Shown here: positions 49,192 through 59,600 of the stretch, piece after piece
Layout of the letters: the number at the start of each line of letters is the position of its first letter
How positions within the stretch are numbered: the stretch's first letter is position 1
From: Flavobacteriales bacterium
GTDB taxonomy: Bacteria > Bacteroidota > Bacteroidia > Flavobacteriales_F > PHOS-HE28
DNA: 64,000 nucleotides
Reading direction: 5' to 3'
Assembly: GCA_016788635.1 (NCBI GenBank)
Contig: JAEUSU010000023.1
Span: 62,001-126,000 of the forward strand
Translations under genes and position numbers: made by a program
The notes under the pieces: generated by a model
The model's input: the letters and a program-made list of their open reading frames with translations, nothing else
What the model was told of the DNA's origin: nothing
The model's database searches: none

Positions 49192-51080
49192 GCTTCCTCC
49201 TCCACGTATCCGGTTTCAGCCACGGGGGCCGGCGCAGGTTCCACCACATCCTTCTCCGCCTTCAGGTTGCCGATGATGAAATCCTGCCGGGCCGGCGTGT
49301 TCTTGCCCATGAAGAAATCGAGCAGGTCGTGCACCACGGCATCCTTGGTGATCATGACAGGGTCCAGCCGCATGTCCGGCCCGATGAAGTTCTTGAATTC
49401 GTCCGGGCTTATCTCGCCCAGTCCTTTGAAGCGCGTGATCTCAGCGCCCTTGCCCAGCTTGCGCAGGGCCTTTTGCTTCTCCTCCTCGCTGTAACAGTAG
49501 ATGGTCTCCTTCTTGTTGCGCACGCGGAAGAGCGGCGTCTGCAGGATGTAGAGGTGGTCGTTCTGCACGAGGCCGGGGAAGAACTGCAGGAAGAAGGTCA
49601 TCAGCAGCAGACGGATGTGCATGCCGTCCACATCGGCATCGGTGGCGATCACGATGCGTTGGTAGCGCAGGTCATCAAGCCCATCCTCAATGCTTAGCGC
49701 CGCCTGGATCAGGTTGAACTCCTCGTTCTCATAGACCACCTTCTTGGTGAGGCCATAACAGTTCAGGGGTTTGCCCTTCAGGCTGAAGACGGCCTGCGTC
49801 TCCACATCGCGGCTCTTGGTGATGCTGCCGCTGGCGCTGTCGCCCTCGGTGATGAAGAGCGTGGTCTCGCCCTTGCGCGGGTGGGGCTTCGGGTCGTTCA
49901 GGTGCAGGCGGCAGTCACGCAGCTTGCGGTTGTGCAAACTGGCCTTCTTGGCGCGTTCGCGGGCCAGCTTGCGTATGCCCGCCAGTTCCTTGCGCTCGCG
50001 CTCGCTTTCCAGCACCTTCTTCTGGATCACTTCGGCCACCTCGGGGTGCTTGTGCAGGTAGTTGTCCAGCTTCTCGGCCAGGAAGTCCGCGATGAAGGCG
50101 CGCATGCTGCGCCCGCCGGGTTCAATCTCCTGGCTGCCCAGCTTGGTCTTCGTCTGGCTCTCGAAAACAGGCTCGATGATCTTCACACTGATGGCAGCCG
50201 TGATGCCCGTGCGCACGTCGGTGGCGTCCCAATCCTTCTTGAAGAAGTCGCGGATCACCTTGGCCACGGCCTCGCGGAACGCGCCCTGGTGGGTGCCGCC
50301 CTGTGTGGTATGCTGGCCGTTCACGAAACTGTAGTACTCCTCACCGTAGTGGGTGCCGTGGGTGAAGGCCACCTCGATATCGTCGCCCACCAGGTGGATG
50401 ATGGGGTACAGGGGCTCGCCGTCAAGCTTGGTGTTGAGCAGGTCCAGCAGGCCGTTCTTGCTCTGGAACTTCTGGTCGTTGTAGTGGATGGTGAGGCCCG
50501 TGTTCAGGTAGCAGTAGTTCCAGAGCAGACGCTCCACGTGCGCCTCGCGGTACTGGAAATGCCGGAACATGTCGGGGTCCGGTTCGAAGATCACACGGGT
50601 GCCGTTGGGTTCCTCGGTGCGCGTGAGCTTCTCGTCCTTGCGCAGCACACCACGGTCGAACTCGGCCCGTTTCAACTGGCCTTCACGCACGCTTTCGATC
50701 TTGAAGTAGCTGCTCAACGCGTTCACCGCCTTGGTGCCCACGCCGTTGAGCCCCACGCTCTTCTTGAATGCCTTGCTGTCGTATTTCGCGCCGGTGTTGA
50801 TCTTGCTCACCACATCGATCACCTTGCCCAGCGGCACACCACGGCCGTAGTCGCGCACTTCCACCCGTGCACCCTTGATCTCCACGTCGACCTTTTTCCC
50901 GTGGCCCATCACGTGCTCGTCGATGCAGTTGTCCAGCACTTCCTTCAACAGCACGTAGATGCCATCGTCATAACTGCTGCCATCGCCCAGTTTGCCGATG
51001 TACATGCCCGGCCGCAGCCGGATGTGCTCCTTCCAGTCCAACGACCGGATATGCTCCTCGCTATAGGTGGTCTCGCTCAT
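49188..51080 (-). CDS. parE: DNA topoisomerase IV subunit B (ATPase)
   Basis: ATP-driven partner of ParC in decatenating sister chromosomes. 630 residues from the ATG at 51080; the frame is open upstream without homology. GHKL ATPase motifs: [13 protein letters not shown] near 47, [11 protein letters not shown] near 75 and [14 protein letters not shown] near 109. Toprim: [11 protein letters not shown] near 425 and [14 protein letters not shown] near 500. Length is normal for the Bacteroidota topo IV B type. The stop overlaps the next gene by 4 bp. Upstream, a palindromic element (51164-51185) shared with a T9SS gene and a TAACTTCG -7-like box (51200-51207) are seen. Confidence 0.95.
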   Translation of the reverse strand: MSETTYSEEHIRSLDWKEHIRLRPGMYIGKLGDGSSYDDGIYVLLKEVLDNCIDEHVMGHGKKVDVEIKGARVEVRDYGRGVPLGKVIDVVSKINTGAKYDSKAFKKSVGLNGVGTKAVNALSSYFKIESVREGQLKRAEFDRGVLRKDEKLTRTEEPNGTRVIFEPDPDMFRHFQYREAHVERLLWNYCYLNTGLTIHYNDQKFQSKNGLLDLLNTKLDGEPLYPIIHLVGDDIEVAFTHGTHYGEEYYSFVNGQHTTQGGTHQGAFREAVAKVIRDFFKKDWDATDVRTGITAAISVKIIEPVFESQTKTKLGSQEIEPGGRSMRAFIADFLAEKLDNYLHKHPEVAEVIQKKVLESERERKELAGIRKLARERAKKASLHNRKLRDCRLHLNDPKPHPRKGETTLFITEGDSASGSITKSRDVETQAVFSLKGKPLNCYGLTKKVVYENEEFNLIQAALSIEDGLDDLRYQRIVIATDADVDGMHIRLLLMTFFLQFFPGLVQNDHLYILQTPLFRVRNKKETIYCYSEEEKQKALRKLGKGAEITRFKGLGEISPDEFKNFIGPDMRLDPVMITKDAVVHDLLDFFMGKNTPARQDFIIGNLKAEKDVVEPAPAPVAETGYVEEEA

Positions 51081-51163
51081 GGTGCCTTGCGGTAGTGTGG
51101 CACGGGCGGCAAAGGGCTGTACGTCAAGCTCCTCCCCTTTCCGACCGGCTCGTGACCTTGCAA

Positions 51164-51185
51164 AACCCCAGTATTGACAAGGGTT
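51164..51185. promoter_or_regulatory. Palindromic 22-bp element upstream of parE
   Basis: AACCC and GGGTT arms enclose CAGTATTGACAA. The element is near-identical to 60293-60313 (opposite strand; one base indel and one substitution). Candidate operator or other regulatory element. Confidence 0.5.
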
Positions 51186-51199
51186 CCCCAAGGATGGGA

Positions 51200-51207
51200 C
51201 GAAGTTA
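51200..51207 (-). promoter_or_regulatory. -7-like box TAACTTCG upstream of parE
   Basis: Minus-strand 7 of 8 match to TAnnTTTG. It would start an mRNA with a leader of about 115 bases that contains the palindromic element at 51164-51185. Confidence 0.35.
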
Positions 51208-51283
51208 TCCCGCAGCGGACGGGGGGCGCGGCCGGGAGGCCACCCCGTTATTCACGATCACCGGTAGTTTTCAACAAGCCCGG

Positions 51284-54259
51284 CTAGGGTAGTTGTTGCT
51301 CCAGGATGTTGGTGGGAACGCTCCCCCCGATGTTGCTCAAGATCGGGTCGCGGTCGTTGCCGGGTCCGGAATATTTCACCACACCGTCCAGGTTCACGTC
51401 CGCCGGGTGGTAACCCACCAGGGTGTTGGTGGGCACACTGCCCCCGATGGCGGTCAAAATAAGATCCCTGTCATTGGCCGGACCGGAGTACTTCACCTGG
51501 CCATCCGGCTGCACATTGCCCGCCCACAGCATCATGCGGCCATCTGCGGCCTTGCGGGCGTTGGTGCCGAAGGCGGCGGTGGCCGCCTGGCTCAGGTCCA
51601 GGTTGGTCGCCGTGGGGGTGAGTGCCAGGGGCGCGGAGGTCATGGTGCCCAAGTGGTTCCGGTGGCGCACGGCCACGTGGTAGCTGCCCGCCGGCTGGCA
51701 AAAGCCCACAGGTGAGGTGCCGTCGGTGGCCACCACATCCCCATCGCGCTGCACCAACGCGGCCCGGGCCTCCACAACGGTGGCCGGGGCACTGGCCGAA
51801 CGCAGCTCCACCACCACCCAATCCACGATGGCATCGGCACCGGTCACCACCAATACCCCCGGTGTGGTGGTGGCCGTTCCAGTGAGCAGGTAACCCAGTG
51901 CGGTGTAAGGCTCCGTCAAGGGCACCAGCCCATGTGTGCGCAACGAGTCGGCCATGAGTTGGGCGGCGGTCTTCCAGGGGCCATCGAGCAGCACCTTGGG
52001 CGCCACGCGCACGGTGGGGTTCAGTTCACAGGGCAGGGCCAGGGTGGTGAAGGGCAACACCGAGGAATAGGCCGAGCTGCCGCCCTGTGTTCCGCCCGTG
52101 CATACGGAGCGCACGCGGAACTCGTAGTTCGTGTCCGGATCAAGCAGGTCGAGGAAATGGGAGCTTCCCGTAATGCCGTTCACCACGGTCCAGGCCGGCG
52201 CGCCCACCACGCGCCACTGAAGGTCGTAGCTGGTGGCGGCAGGCACGGGTGCCCAGGCGAGCAGGGCTTCGCTGGTGGTGATGCCGGAGGCGGCAAGCCC
52301 CACCGGAACTACGCATGAGGAAGCGTAGGCATGGATGAAGAGCGCGTAGCAGTGCTGCGCATGAAAAGCACCGGCATAGCCATAGACATGCACGATGTAG
52401 GTGCCGGCTGATGCGCCCGGGTAAGAGATGAACTCCGAGGAGGTCCCACCGTTCTGGCTGGTCGCCAGCTGCACGCCACCGCTTGTAAGAAGCCGCAGGT
52501 CATAGTCGGCTGGCAGGCCGCTCAAGGAGATCGTGATGGTGCTGTTCGCAGCGGCGGTAAAGCTGTAGTGGTCCACATCACCCGCCGTGGCGATGAGCGC
52601 GCTGATGTTGGCGGGAAGGGTCACCGCAGCGGCGGTGGCTAAGGTGTTGTTGGGTTCCAGCGCGTCCGGGCAGGGGGCGGGCGTGGTGAAGGTGAAGCTG
52701 CTGGAATAGGCGGATGACGCGGCCGGGCATACCGACAGCACCTGGAACTCGTAGGCCACCTCGGGGGTGAGGCTGGTGAGCGCCTGGCTGGTGCCGACAA
52801 TACCGGTGATGGTGTTCCATGTACCAGCGCTCACGGCCTTCCAGCGCAAGGTGTAGCTCTGCGCGCCCACGTTGGCCCAGGTAAGGGTCACGGAGGTGGT
52901 GGTGAGGTTCTGCACGGAAAGGTTGCCAGGCGCATCGCAGGTGGTGCCGCAAATGGCCAGGCAGGTGGCCGCGTTCACCCGGTTGCGCATAAGGGCCGCC
53001 GGCTGCGGTCCGAAACCGTTGTTGAAGTTGATGCCCGTGCCGCCCACCAGGTGGCAATAGCTCATGATCGTTCCTCCACCTGCCGGCAGCGGCGCTGTTG
53101 GGCAGCTGCCTTCCGTGTAGCCCGCCGTGGGCCCGCATCCGTCAATGGCCGTGGCGTTACCGTTCCATGCGCAGGCATGGGTGTGCGGCGAGCCCAGGTT
53201 GTGGCCTTGCTCATGCGAGACCACCATCACGCTCCAGCTGTAGGTGGGCACGTTCGCATAGCTGCTGTGAATGCCACTGTACGCCATGCGGTAGCTGGCC
53301 GTGGGGTTGCACAGGGTGTTCAGCCAGGCCACCCCACCCGTGCTTTGTTGGGAGAGCAGATGCGCCAGGTCACCATTGAAGCTGGTGCGGTACGCACCGA
53401 ACTGGCTGAGCAAGGTGCCGCTGGTCGTGCCTGTGTAGGGGCTGGGCACGTCCCAGACGAAGAGCTCGTTCAACAGCACATCGATGCCTTCATTGTCGAA
53501 GAGGATGGCGCTTTGGTTGAAGAGGCCTGTGAGGTGGTTGATCGTGTTGGTGAGGTTGCCCTGGCTCAGGTAGATGTTGTGGTTTCCCTCCCAATACCAC
53601 TTCACACAACGAATGGTGCGTTCATCCGGATCGCCGGTAAGCTCCGCCATGGTGTAGGGGCCATCATGCGTGTCCACCCCGCAACTGAGGTTGGGCTTGC
53701 CGCGTAGGTGCCTCGTACGGTAGAGCACGTGCAGGCCGGGATCACTGCGTTGGAAAGGCCCCAGCACCACCTCCTCCCCACCGCTGTTCCACAAACCCAT
53801 CACCTGACCGGGGAAAATGCTGATGGCGGCCAATGAACCCGGTGCACCACGCACCACGCCCCGGTAATGCAGGCCCGGTTCGCCGCTGAGCACCGTGCCG
53901 CTGGCGGCCACCACGCGAAATTCCTCGGTGGTGGGCTGGACGCGCTCAAGGTCGAGCACAATGGATCCGGCGCCGGTGGGGATCATCAGGGAAAGCGCTG
54001 GCGACCGCGTTCCAAGCAAGCCGGCGATCATGGCATCCTCCACATGCAGGACATCCGCCTGCGCGCACGCCTCGCGCCACAGTGCTTCGGTGCTGGGCGT
54101 GGCCGGTCGCAGCGCGAAAGGTGCGACTTGTTGAAAGGCGACCTGCGCCTGGAGCGCAAGGATGCGCTGCGCAACCCGGCCGGGACCACCTTCCTGTTGT
54201 GCAAGATTCACATGCGGGAGCAGGGCCAGCAGGAGCCCGCCAAGGATACCGGAGCGCAT
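51284..54259 (-). CDS. Secreted metzincin protease with Fn3 domains and dockerin-like C-terminus
   Basis: 991 residues. Signal peptide (MRSGILGGLLLALLPHVNLA), pro-region, then a zinc metallopeptidase domain of the reprolysin-like type. The zinc site is HEQGHNLGSPHTHAC near 350 (HExxHxxGxxH) with Met-turn GTIMSYCH near 400. Two fibronectin III domains (about 450-535 and 665-755) flank a PPC-type domain (PDALEPNNTLATAAAVTLPA). The end has two copies of a YSGPxNDRDxILxxIGGSVPTN unit, the second preceded by DVNLDGVV, an EF-hand-like dockerin loop rather than a classical T9SS domain. Likely a surface or secreted protease. A TACCTTGG -7-like box lies 3 bp upstream of the ATG. Confidence 0.88.
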   Translation of the reverse strand: MRSGILGGLLLALLPHVNLAQQEGGPGRVAQRILALQAQVAFQQVAPFALRPATPSTEALWREACAQADVLHVEDAMIAGLLGTRSPALSLMIPTGAGSIVLDLERVQPTTEEFRVVAASGTVLSGEPGLHYRGVVRGAPGSLAAISIFPGQVMGLWNSGGEEVVLGPFQRSDPGLHVLYRTRHLRGKPNLSCGVDTHDGPYTMAELTGDPDERTIRCVKWYWEGNHNIYLSQGNLTNTINHLTGLFNQSAILFDNEGIDVLLNELFVWDVPSPYTGTTSGTLLSQFGAYRTSFNGDLAHLLSQQSTGGVAWLNTLCNPTASYRMAYSGIHSSYANVPTYSWSVMVVSHEQGHNLGSPHTHACAWNGNATAIDGCGPTAGYTEGSCPTAPLPAGGGTIMSYCHLVGGTGINFNNGFGPQPAALMRNRVNAATCLAICGTTCDAPGNLSVQNLTTTSVTLTWANVGAQSYTLRWKAVSAGTWNTITGIVGTSQALTSLTPEVAYEFQVLSVCPAASSAYSSSFTFTTPAPCPDALEPNNTLATAAAVTLPANISALIATAGDVDHYSFTAAANSTITISLSGLPADYDLRLLTSGGVQLATSQNGGTSSEFISYPGASAGTYIVHVYGYAGAFHAQHCYALFIHAYASSCVVPVGLAASGITTSEALLAWAPVPAATSYDLQWRVVGAPAWTVVNGITGSSHFLDLLDPDTNYEFRVRSVCTGGTQGGSSAYSSVLPFTTLALPCELNPTVRVAPKVLLDGPWKTAAQLMADSLRTHGLVPLTEPYTALGYLLTGTATTTPGVLVVTGADAIVDWVVVELRSASAPATVVEARAALVQRDGDVVATDGTSPVGFCQPAGSYHVAVRHRNHLGTMTSAPLALTPTATNLDLSQAATAAFGTNARKAADGRMMLWAGNVQPDGQVKYSGPANDRDLILTAIGGSVPTNTLVGYHPADVNLDGVVKYSGPGNDRDPILSNIGGSVPTNILEQQLP

Positions 54260-54262
54260 GCC

Positions 54263-54270
54263 CCAAGGTA
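54263..54270 (-). promoter_or_regulatory. -7 box TACCTTGG, 3 bp from start codon
   Basis: Minus-strand 7 of 8 match to TAnnTTTG, ending 3 bp before the ATG at 54259; a nearly zero-length leader. Confidence 0.4.
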
Positions 54271-54323
54271 TGCCGCCGTTCCGATCTGTCGCAAGCCCGC
54301 AGGCCCACGCGCGTTCACGCCGG

Positions 54324-56462
54324 TCAGTTCACTGAAAGACCGCGCTTGCGGAGCAGTGGCTCCGTGCGCGGATCACGCCCGGTGAGGTCGCGGTACAGCT
54401 GGGCTTCGGGCTTGCTGCCGCCCTGGCTCAACACCGCAGCCCGGAAGCGATCGCCGTTCGTGCGCGTCATGCCACCGTTCTCCGTGAACCAGGCATAGGC
54501 GTCCGCGTCCATCACCTCGCTCCAGATGTAGGCGTAGTAGTTGGCGGCATAACCCGTCCATGCATGGCTGAAGTAGCAGCTGCGGTATCGGGGCGGCACC
54601 TGCGGCAGGTCAAGCCCGTATTTCTTCAACGCCGCCCGCTCGAAGGTCTCCACATCGGTCACCAGAGGTGCGTCCGCGGAAAGGCTGTGCCACTCCAGAT
54701 CGAGCAGCGCGGCAGCCAGGTATTCCGTGGTGGCATAGCCCTGGTTGAAGGTCTTGGATTTGCGTAGCCTGTCCGCCAGATCCGCAGGCATGGGCTCGCC
54801 GGTCGTGTAGTGCTTCGCAAAGCGGCTGAACACCTCCGGCTCCAGTGCCCAGTTCTCGTTCACCTGGCTGGGGAACTCCACGAAGTCGGTGCTGGTATTG
54901 GTGCCGCTGAACTTGGGATACTTCTGTGCACTGAGCATCCCGTGCAGACCGTGGCCGAACTCGTGGAAGAGCGTGATCACATCATCCCAGCTCAACAAGC
55001 ACGGTTGTCCGGCGGCGGGCTTCACATAGTTGCACACCTGCGTGATCACCGGCTGCTGGCCCAGCAGGGTGCTCTGGTCCACGAAGGTGCTCATCCATGC
55101 ACCGCCATTCTTGTTGTCGCGTGCGTAGTAGTCCCCATAGAAGAGGCCGATGGTGCTGCCGTCGGCATCGATGATGTCGAACACGCGAACATCCGGGTGG
55201 TAGACGGGCAGGTCCGTGCGCTCCTTGAACCGGAGACCGAAGAGTTGCCTGGCCGCATGGAACACGCCCTGCTGCAACACGCTCTCGAACTCGAGATATG
55301 GCTTCAGCGCCGCTTCATCCAGGTCATACTCCGCCTTGCGCACCTGCTCGGCAAGGAAGTCCCAATCCCAGGCCTCCACCCGGTAGCCCCCACCCTGCTT
55401 ATCTGCCAATGCCTGCAGCCTGGCGGCTTCCTGCTTCGCATTGGCGGCTGCTGCCGGGGCCAGCAGGCCCAGCAGCTTCATGGCCTGGTCGGGCGACTTC
55501 GCCATCTGGTCATCCATCACGTAATGCGCCCAGGTGGGAAAGCCGAGCAACCTGGCCTTCTGCGCCCGCAGTTGCGCCAGGCGCGCGATGATGGCCTTGT
55601 TGTCCCATTGATTCCCCCGGCTGTTGCGCGCCCATGAAGCCTTCATGATCCGCTCGCGCAGGGCACGGTCCTTCAGGTCGGTGAGCGCCGGCTGGGTGGT
55701 GGTATTGCGCAGGTCGATGAGCCACTTGCCCGTATCACCCTTGACCTCGGCGGCGGCGGCGGCGGCCTCGATGGCATCGGGGGTCAACCCATCCAGTTGC
55801 TTCACCTCATCCACCACAACGGCGGATCCCGTGCGTTCCTTCAGGATGTTGTCCTCGAACTTCGCGATGAGGTTGGCCTCCTCCTCGTTCAACGTCCGCA
55901 TCTGCTCCTTGCCGCGCTCGTCAAGCAGGGCTCCGGCGCGCATGAAGCGCTGGTAGTAGCGCTCCAACAGGCGCGCGTCCACCGGTTCCATGGTCATGGC
56001 CGCACGGTTGTCATACAAGGTCCTGATGCGCGCGAACAGCCGTTCATTGAGCGTGATGGCATCACTATGCGCCGCTAGCTTCGGTGCCAGGTCGGCCTTC
56101 ACGGCTTGAAGCGTGTCGTTGGTGTTGCTGCCGGAGAGGTTGTAGAAGATGCCCGCCGCGCGGTTCAGGTCCTGTCCGGCCTTCTCCATCGCCACCAGCG
56201 TGTTCTCGATGGTGGGCGCCTCGGGATCGCGGATGATGGCCTCGATCTCCGCCAGGTGACGCTTCATGCCTTCCAGGATGGCGGGCCTGAAATGTTCGTC
56301 ACGCATTTGATCGAACTGCGGTGCCTGGAAGGGCAGGGTGCTGCGTTGCAGCAAGGGGTTGCTTGCGAGGTCGTTCATGGACGAAGGACTTTGCTCGGGC
56401 GCACCACAGGCCAGCAGGGCCAACGGGAACGTGAGCATAATGGGGTGTTTCAGGAAGCACAT
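54324..56462 (-). CDS. M3-family metallopeptidase (dipeptidyl carboxypeptidase-like lipoprotein)
   Basis: 712 residues. The N-terminus ends in a lipobox (FPLALLACGA, Cys near 19), so a periplasmic lipid-anchored form is likely; an ATG at 56438 is an alternative start. M3 fold elements: RDEHFRPAILEGMKRHLAEI near 55-75, then the zinc site HEFGHGLHGML near 500 and EFPSQVNENW near 525 with the third ligand. Similar to Dcp and oligopeptidase A, cleaving small peptides. It lies upstream of the metzincin gene on the same strand with a 64-bp gap. A TACATTCG -7-like box (56474-56481) is 11 bp upstream. Confidence 0.92.
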   Translation of the reverse strand: MCFLKHPIMLTFPLALLACGAPEQSPSSMNDLASNPLLQRSTLPFQAPQFDQMRDEHFRPAILEGMKRHLAEIEAIIRDPEAPTIENTLVAMEKAGQDLNRAAGIFYNLSGSNTNDTLQAVKADLAPKLAAHSDAITLNERLFARIRTLYDNRAAMTMEPVDARLLERYYQRFMRAGALLDERGKEQMRTLNEEEANLIAKFEDNILKERTGSAVVVDEVKQLDGLTPDAIEAAAAAAEVKGDTGKWLIDLRNTTTQPALTDLKDRALRERIMKASWARNSRGNQWDNKAIIARLAQLRAQKARLLGFPTWAHYVMDDQMAKSPDQAMKLLGLLAPAAAANAKQEAARLQALADKQGGGYRVEAWDWDFLAEQVRKAEYDLDEAALKPYLEFESVLQQGVFHAARQLFGLRFKERTDLPVYHPDVRVFDIIDADGSTIGLFYGDYYARDNKNGGAWMSTFVDQSTLLGQQPVITQVCNYVKPAAGQPCLLSWDDVITLFHEFGHGLHGMLSAQKYPKFSGTNTSTDFVEFPSQVNENWALEPEVFSRFAKHYTTGEPMPADLADRLRKSKTFNQGYATTEYLAAALLDLEWHSLSADAPLVTDVETFERAALKKYGLDLPQVPPRYRSCYFSHAWTGYAANYYAYIWSEVMDADAYAWFTENGGMTRTNGDRFRAAVLSQGGSKPEAQLYRDLTGRDPRTEPLLRKRGLSVN

Positions 56463-56473
56463 TGGAGCGGGTG

Positions 56474-56481
56474 CGAATGTA
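56474..56481 (-). promoter_or_regulatory. -7-like box TACATTCG of the M3 peptidase gene
   Basis: Minus-strand 7 of 8 match to TAnnTTTG, ending 11 bp before the ATG at 56462. Confidence 0.4.
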
Positions 56482-56619
56482 AACGGTCAATGATGTGAAG
56501 GGGCCGGCCTGGTGTGATGCACGGCCCAACAGGCTAACACCGGGCAACGTGATCCGGACCGGGGATCGTTCCGGCGTGATCTCATCGCCGGGACTGCTCC
56601 GGCCTAAACCCCAGCGGGA

Positions 56620-59600
56620 TCACTGCACCACCACGCGCCCCGTGGCGATCTGATCGCCGTTGAGGACCTTGTAGAAATAGATGCCCGGTGCAAGAGATCG
56701 TGCATCCCAGTTGTAGCGGAGCTCAGCAGCCGTTGCGGACCCGATCACCGAACGGCCTACGGCCAGGCCGTTCGCGCTGTACAACTCCAGCGTGGTGTTG
56801 CCCTCCTCAACGGCACCCACGATTACGAAGGTCGCTGCACTGCTCACCGGATTGGGGAACACGGATACGACAAGTCCCTCCTTTTCCGTGTCGGTATCTG
56901 CCACCACTGGCAATGCCTCCTCATCAATGTTCGAAGCATCCTCCCCGGTACCGGTCTCCACCATGCCTGATGCGCCCGGACACACCAGATACCCGCTGTT
57001 CATTGCACCGCCTTGGTAGCCATTGTTCACGGCCGCGAGGGCGGTGTGGAGCGCGCTGCGACTGTAGGATGAATTGCAGCTTCCGATGGCAGCGTCAGCA
57101 GCAGAGATGAGCTGCTGCACGGTCCAGCCGGCATAAGTGCCGCTGGCGATGACCATGTTCTTGAGGAGCACGGTGGCGGGACTGAAGGAGGCGGTCATTT
57201 CATCGAAACGCACCGAAAGCTTCAAGGCCACCAGCTCGCCGGCGAACTTGTTGCTGTACGATGTACCGGGGTTCTGCAGTGTGCCATACGGAAGACGGGC
57301 CACGCTGCCATTGGAAGGCAGAAAAGCCAGCACCGCCGATGCCGTGGTGAGCCTCAGCTTGCGGCTGCCGCAACCGATCTGCAGATAGCCGGGTGGGGGA
57401 AAAGCGGCGGCGAAGTTGGCCACCAAATACGCTGCAGGGTTGGTGCCAGAAGCCGTACCGCCCCAGACGGCCTGCGTCTCCGTGCGGATCCCATTGCATG
57501 ACGCGGTCGCGGGCAGCGTGATGCTGGCGGTGCATGCGGCCACACACCCCCGCGCATCGGTGACCGTGGCCACATAACTGCCCGACGCGCTCACGGTGGC
57601 CGTGGCCGTGGCCTGCACGGGTGATGTGTTCCAACTGTATGCGTAAGGTGCCATGCCACCGGTGACCGCGACATTCACGGTGGCGTTCGAGGCATTGGAA
57701 GTGCACGTGGCGGCCGGCAGGGTGTGCACCGTAACGGTAATGGCGGAGGTGGTCGCTGAACAGCCCGCATTGGAAACGGTGACCGCATAACTGCCGGCCT
57801 GGGTGGCCGTGTAGCTGCTGGCCGTGGCGCCAGTGATCGTGGTGCCGTTCCGTTGCCATGCATAGGCATATCCCGATCCCGTGCTCGCGTTCAACACCAC
57901 ACTGCCGCCCGTGCAGAACGAGGTCGATCCAACGGATGTAAGCGCAACAGCAGGCATCGTGCCGACCGAAACACTGATCGCCGCACTGGTCGTTGGGCAG
58001 GTACCGTTGGAAATGGTGACCGTGTAACTGCCGGCCTGGGTGGCCGTGTAGCTGCTCGCCGCGGCACCGCTGATGGTGGTACCGTTCCGCCTCCACACAT
58101 AGGTGTATCCGGAACCCGTGCTGGCGTTGAGCACGACATGGCCACCCGAGCAGAACGTGGTGGGCCCGCCTGCCGTGAGCGATGCCACCGGCGAAATGCT
58201 GGTGCCCACGCATTGGCAGCTGGCGTTCCAGGTATCGTTCGTCGTACAGGCGTTGCCATCATTGCACGGGGTGCCGGGCAATGCGGTGCCCCCCACCGCA
58301 CCATGGCAGTCCACCGCCGGCGAGGCCGATCCGCTGGAGGTGGCAATGGCCCCCAGGGAAAGATTGAGGTAGCTGCCAGCGGGATCCACCTGCAGCTTCA
58401 CCGCGCGCACCATGTACTCCGTCCCTGCGCTGAAGGGCACGGTGGCACTGGTGAAGCTGGTGCCTGTCACCGGAGTGGTGGTCAGTCGGGTGATGGTGCC
58501 GTTCGACGCATTGAAGCGGTAGAGGTGATAGCCATCCACGGAGCCCGGCGCGGCGGTCCAGGTGAAGGACGCATTGCCAGCCACATTGGTAACAATGAGG
58601 TTCGCGGGCGGGGCGATCATCTTCAAGCGGAGCGTGGGGTCGCCCATCAACGCGAGATGGGTGCGGCCAAGGCCACTGCCCTGCCAGCCATCATTCAGCG
58701 GTGTGTACAGGGCGGTGTTGTTCATCGTGAGCAGGGTGCCCAGGCCGATGTTCTCACCCAGCCCCATGTGATGGAAGTACCAGCCAGGGATACCGGCCCA
58801 GCAACTCGTCAGTCCGGAACCGCTGGCCAGCGGTGCGCGCAGGAAGTTGTTCTTGTTGTCCCAGTCGCCGAAGTAGCTGCCGCAGGACATGTTGAAGGCA
58901 CCGCCTGCGGACATTGCCGCGTAGTGCTGCGTGGAGCCCGCGAGGTCCGCACCATTGTAGGTGAGCGTGGACCCTTCGTAGGCCTGCAAGCCACCACCAC
59001 TGTAGTAGGTCCACAGATAGCTCTGGTTGTTGATCAGCGTATTGAACGCACCAGCATACACATTCGGTTGTGCGACCTGGGCCGCGCCCACCATCGGAGG
59101 GATGTTGCGCCAGGCACTGCCAGCCAATGGGTTCGCCACCCATTGCAGGTTGTCGAACACGATCCCACGCGGCAAGGGTGCCCATTGGTTCACCTTGTAG
59201 CCATGAAGCTTCACCAGGTAGGCCCGCAACAGTTCCGTTTCGTTCAGGGCGAACGCGGGCATGTCGAAGAAGTCCACCCGTCCCACCTGAAGCTCGAGCG
59301 CGGAAGGGAAACTGCTCTGATCGAACCTGCCATCACCGGGTATGTTCCTGTTCTCCACCCGCTGGGAGGTGTTGTTGTTCACCGTGTTGTCGGTCCAGGT
59401 GCCGTTCATCTCCCCATAGTACCCATCACAGGGCCAGGCACCCTGGTGTTCGCTGTGTCCGTCGGGAGCAATGTTCCCTGAGTACGGCACGGGCACATGC
59501 CCCACGAGGAACACGGCCTTCACGTTCGCCGGATCCGCATTGTAGTGGGACATGATGGTGTTGCGCACACTGGTCACGGACGCGGTGCGGCTCACATCGC

